Positions 42,349-42,481 of a stretch of DNA of 42,481 nt are shown here, one piece after another. Source of the stretch: CAZNRY01 sp964575675 (GTDB lineage: Bacteria > Eisenbacteria > RBG-16-71-46 > CAIMUX01 > VGJL01). Location: positions 1 through 42,481 of the forward strand of contig CAZNRY010000009.1 of assembly GCA_964575675.1 (NCBI GenBank), read 5' to 3'. How positions within the stretch are numbered: the first letter of the stretch is position 1; every line of letters starts with the position of its first letter. The position numbers and the translations under genes were made by a program. Under the pieces are notes generated by a model. That model was not told where the DNA came from. It saw only the letters and a program-made list of their open reading frames with translations, and did not search any database.

Positions 42349-42481
42349 ATGAACGTGCCCTGTGCCGTATCGCAATGCATACCTTCCAGGCACCGGTTCC
42401 TGCTCCTCGCAAGTGCCGTCCTTGCATTAGCTCTCATTGTCCATGGGTCCGCCAGGGCGACGGTCACAATCACCGGAGGTT
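42349..42481 (+). CDS. Secreted protein, N-terminal part (runs off right edge)
   Basis: TAAGGAGGT lies 5 nt before the ATG. The first 44 codons encode a basic N-region, a hydrophobic core FLLLASAVLALALIV and an Ala-x-Ala-type cleavage site (SARA), then TVTITGG. This is a Sec signal peptide; the rest is beyond the edge, so the family is unknown. Confidence 0.75.
   Translation, partial: MNVPCAVSQCIPSRHRFLLLASAVLALALIVHGSARATVTITGG

Overview
The window is GC-rich bacterial chromosome with closely packed genes, GTG and TTG starts, and several large secreted proteins that end in FlgD-like (type IX-style) C-terminal domains. Together with an octaheme HAO-like cytochrome and lipoproteins built from FN3 and TolB-propeller repeats, this suggests an uncultivated FCB-type or Eisenbacteria-like lineage. 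That placement is inference from protein architecture only; there is no rRNA marker and no rRNA, tRNA or CRISPR was seen.

Layout, left half (1-24.9 kb), mostly core-like. An archease/RtcB RNA-ligation pair runs leftward off the edge. It is followed by YceI, QueF, a secreted Ig-like-repeat protein that overlaps a DNA adenine methylase, a leftward pair (secreted ConA-like protein plus octaheme cytochrome), and a heterodimeric ABC exporter preceded by a probable leader-peptide attenuator. Next come the radical SAM protein AmrS diverging from a SpoU-type RNA methylase, a remnant of a second ConA-like protein, a leftward cluster (DUF6599-like protein, membrane protein, HisC, CDF transporter), a secreted M28 peptidase, a small hypothetical protein, aquaporin and a YciI-like protein.

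Layout, middle (24.9-34.1 kb), accessory. It holds nucleotidyltransferase pairs resembling toxin-antitoxin modules, an AAA/DUF4143 ATPase under a near-consensus promoter, a MNT/HEPN module, two decayed IS91-like transposase pieces, a 63-bp direct repeat bounding 5.4 kb, an FN3/TolB lipoprotein and an RlmL-like RNA methylase.

Layout, right end (34.4-42.5 kb). A large MmeI-like restriction-methylase fusion is followed by a leftward group made of a secreted 14-repeat protein, an OmlA-like protein and a tiny downstream ORF. A truncated secreted protein enters at the right edge.

The most interesting signals are four. (1) The ABC exporter leader: a 23-residue ORF whose last codons can pair with the 5' half of a terminator stem, the logic of a translation-sensing attenuator. 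(2) A large hairpin repeat in two copies whose core is conserved while the outer arms differ yet remain self-complementary. (3) A shared C-terminal tail, SWG-x-VR-x-LFR, on secreted proteins. (4) Several genes with a -10 hexamer 6-7 nt from the start codon and no Shine-Dalgarno sequence, implying leaderless transcripts.
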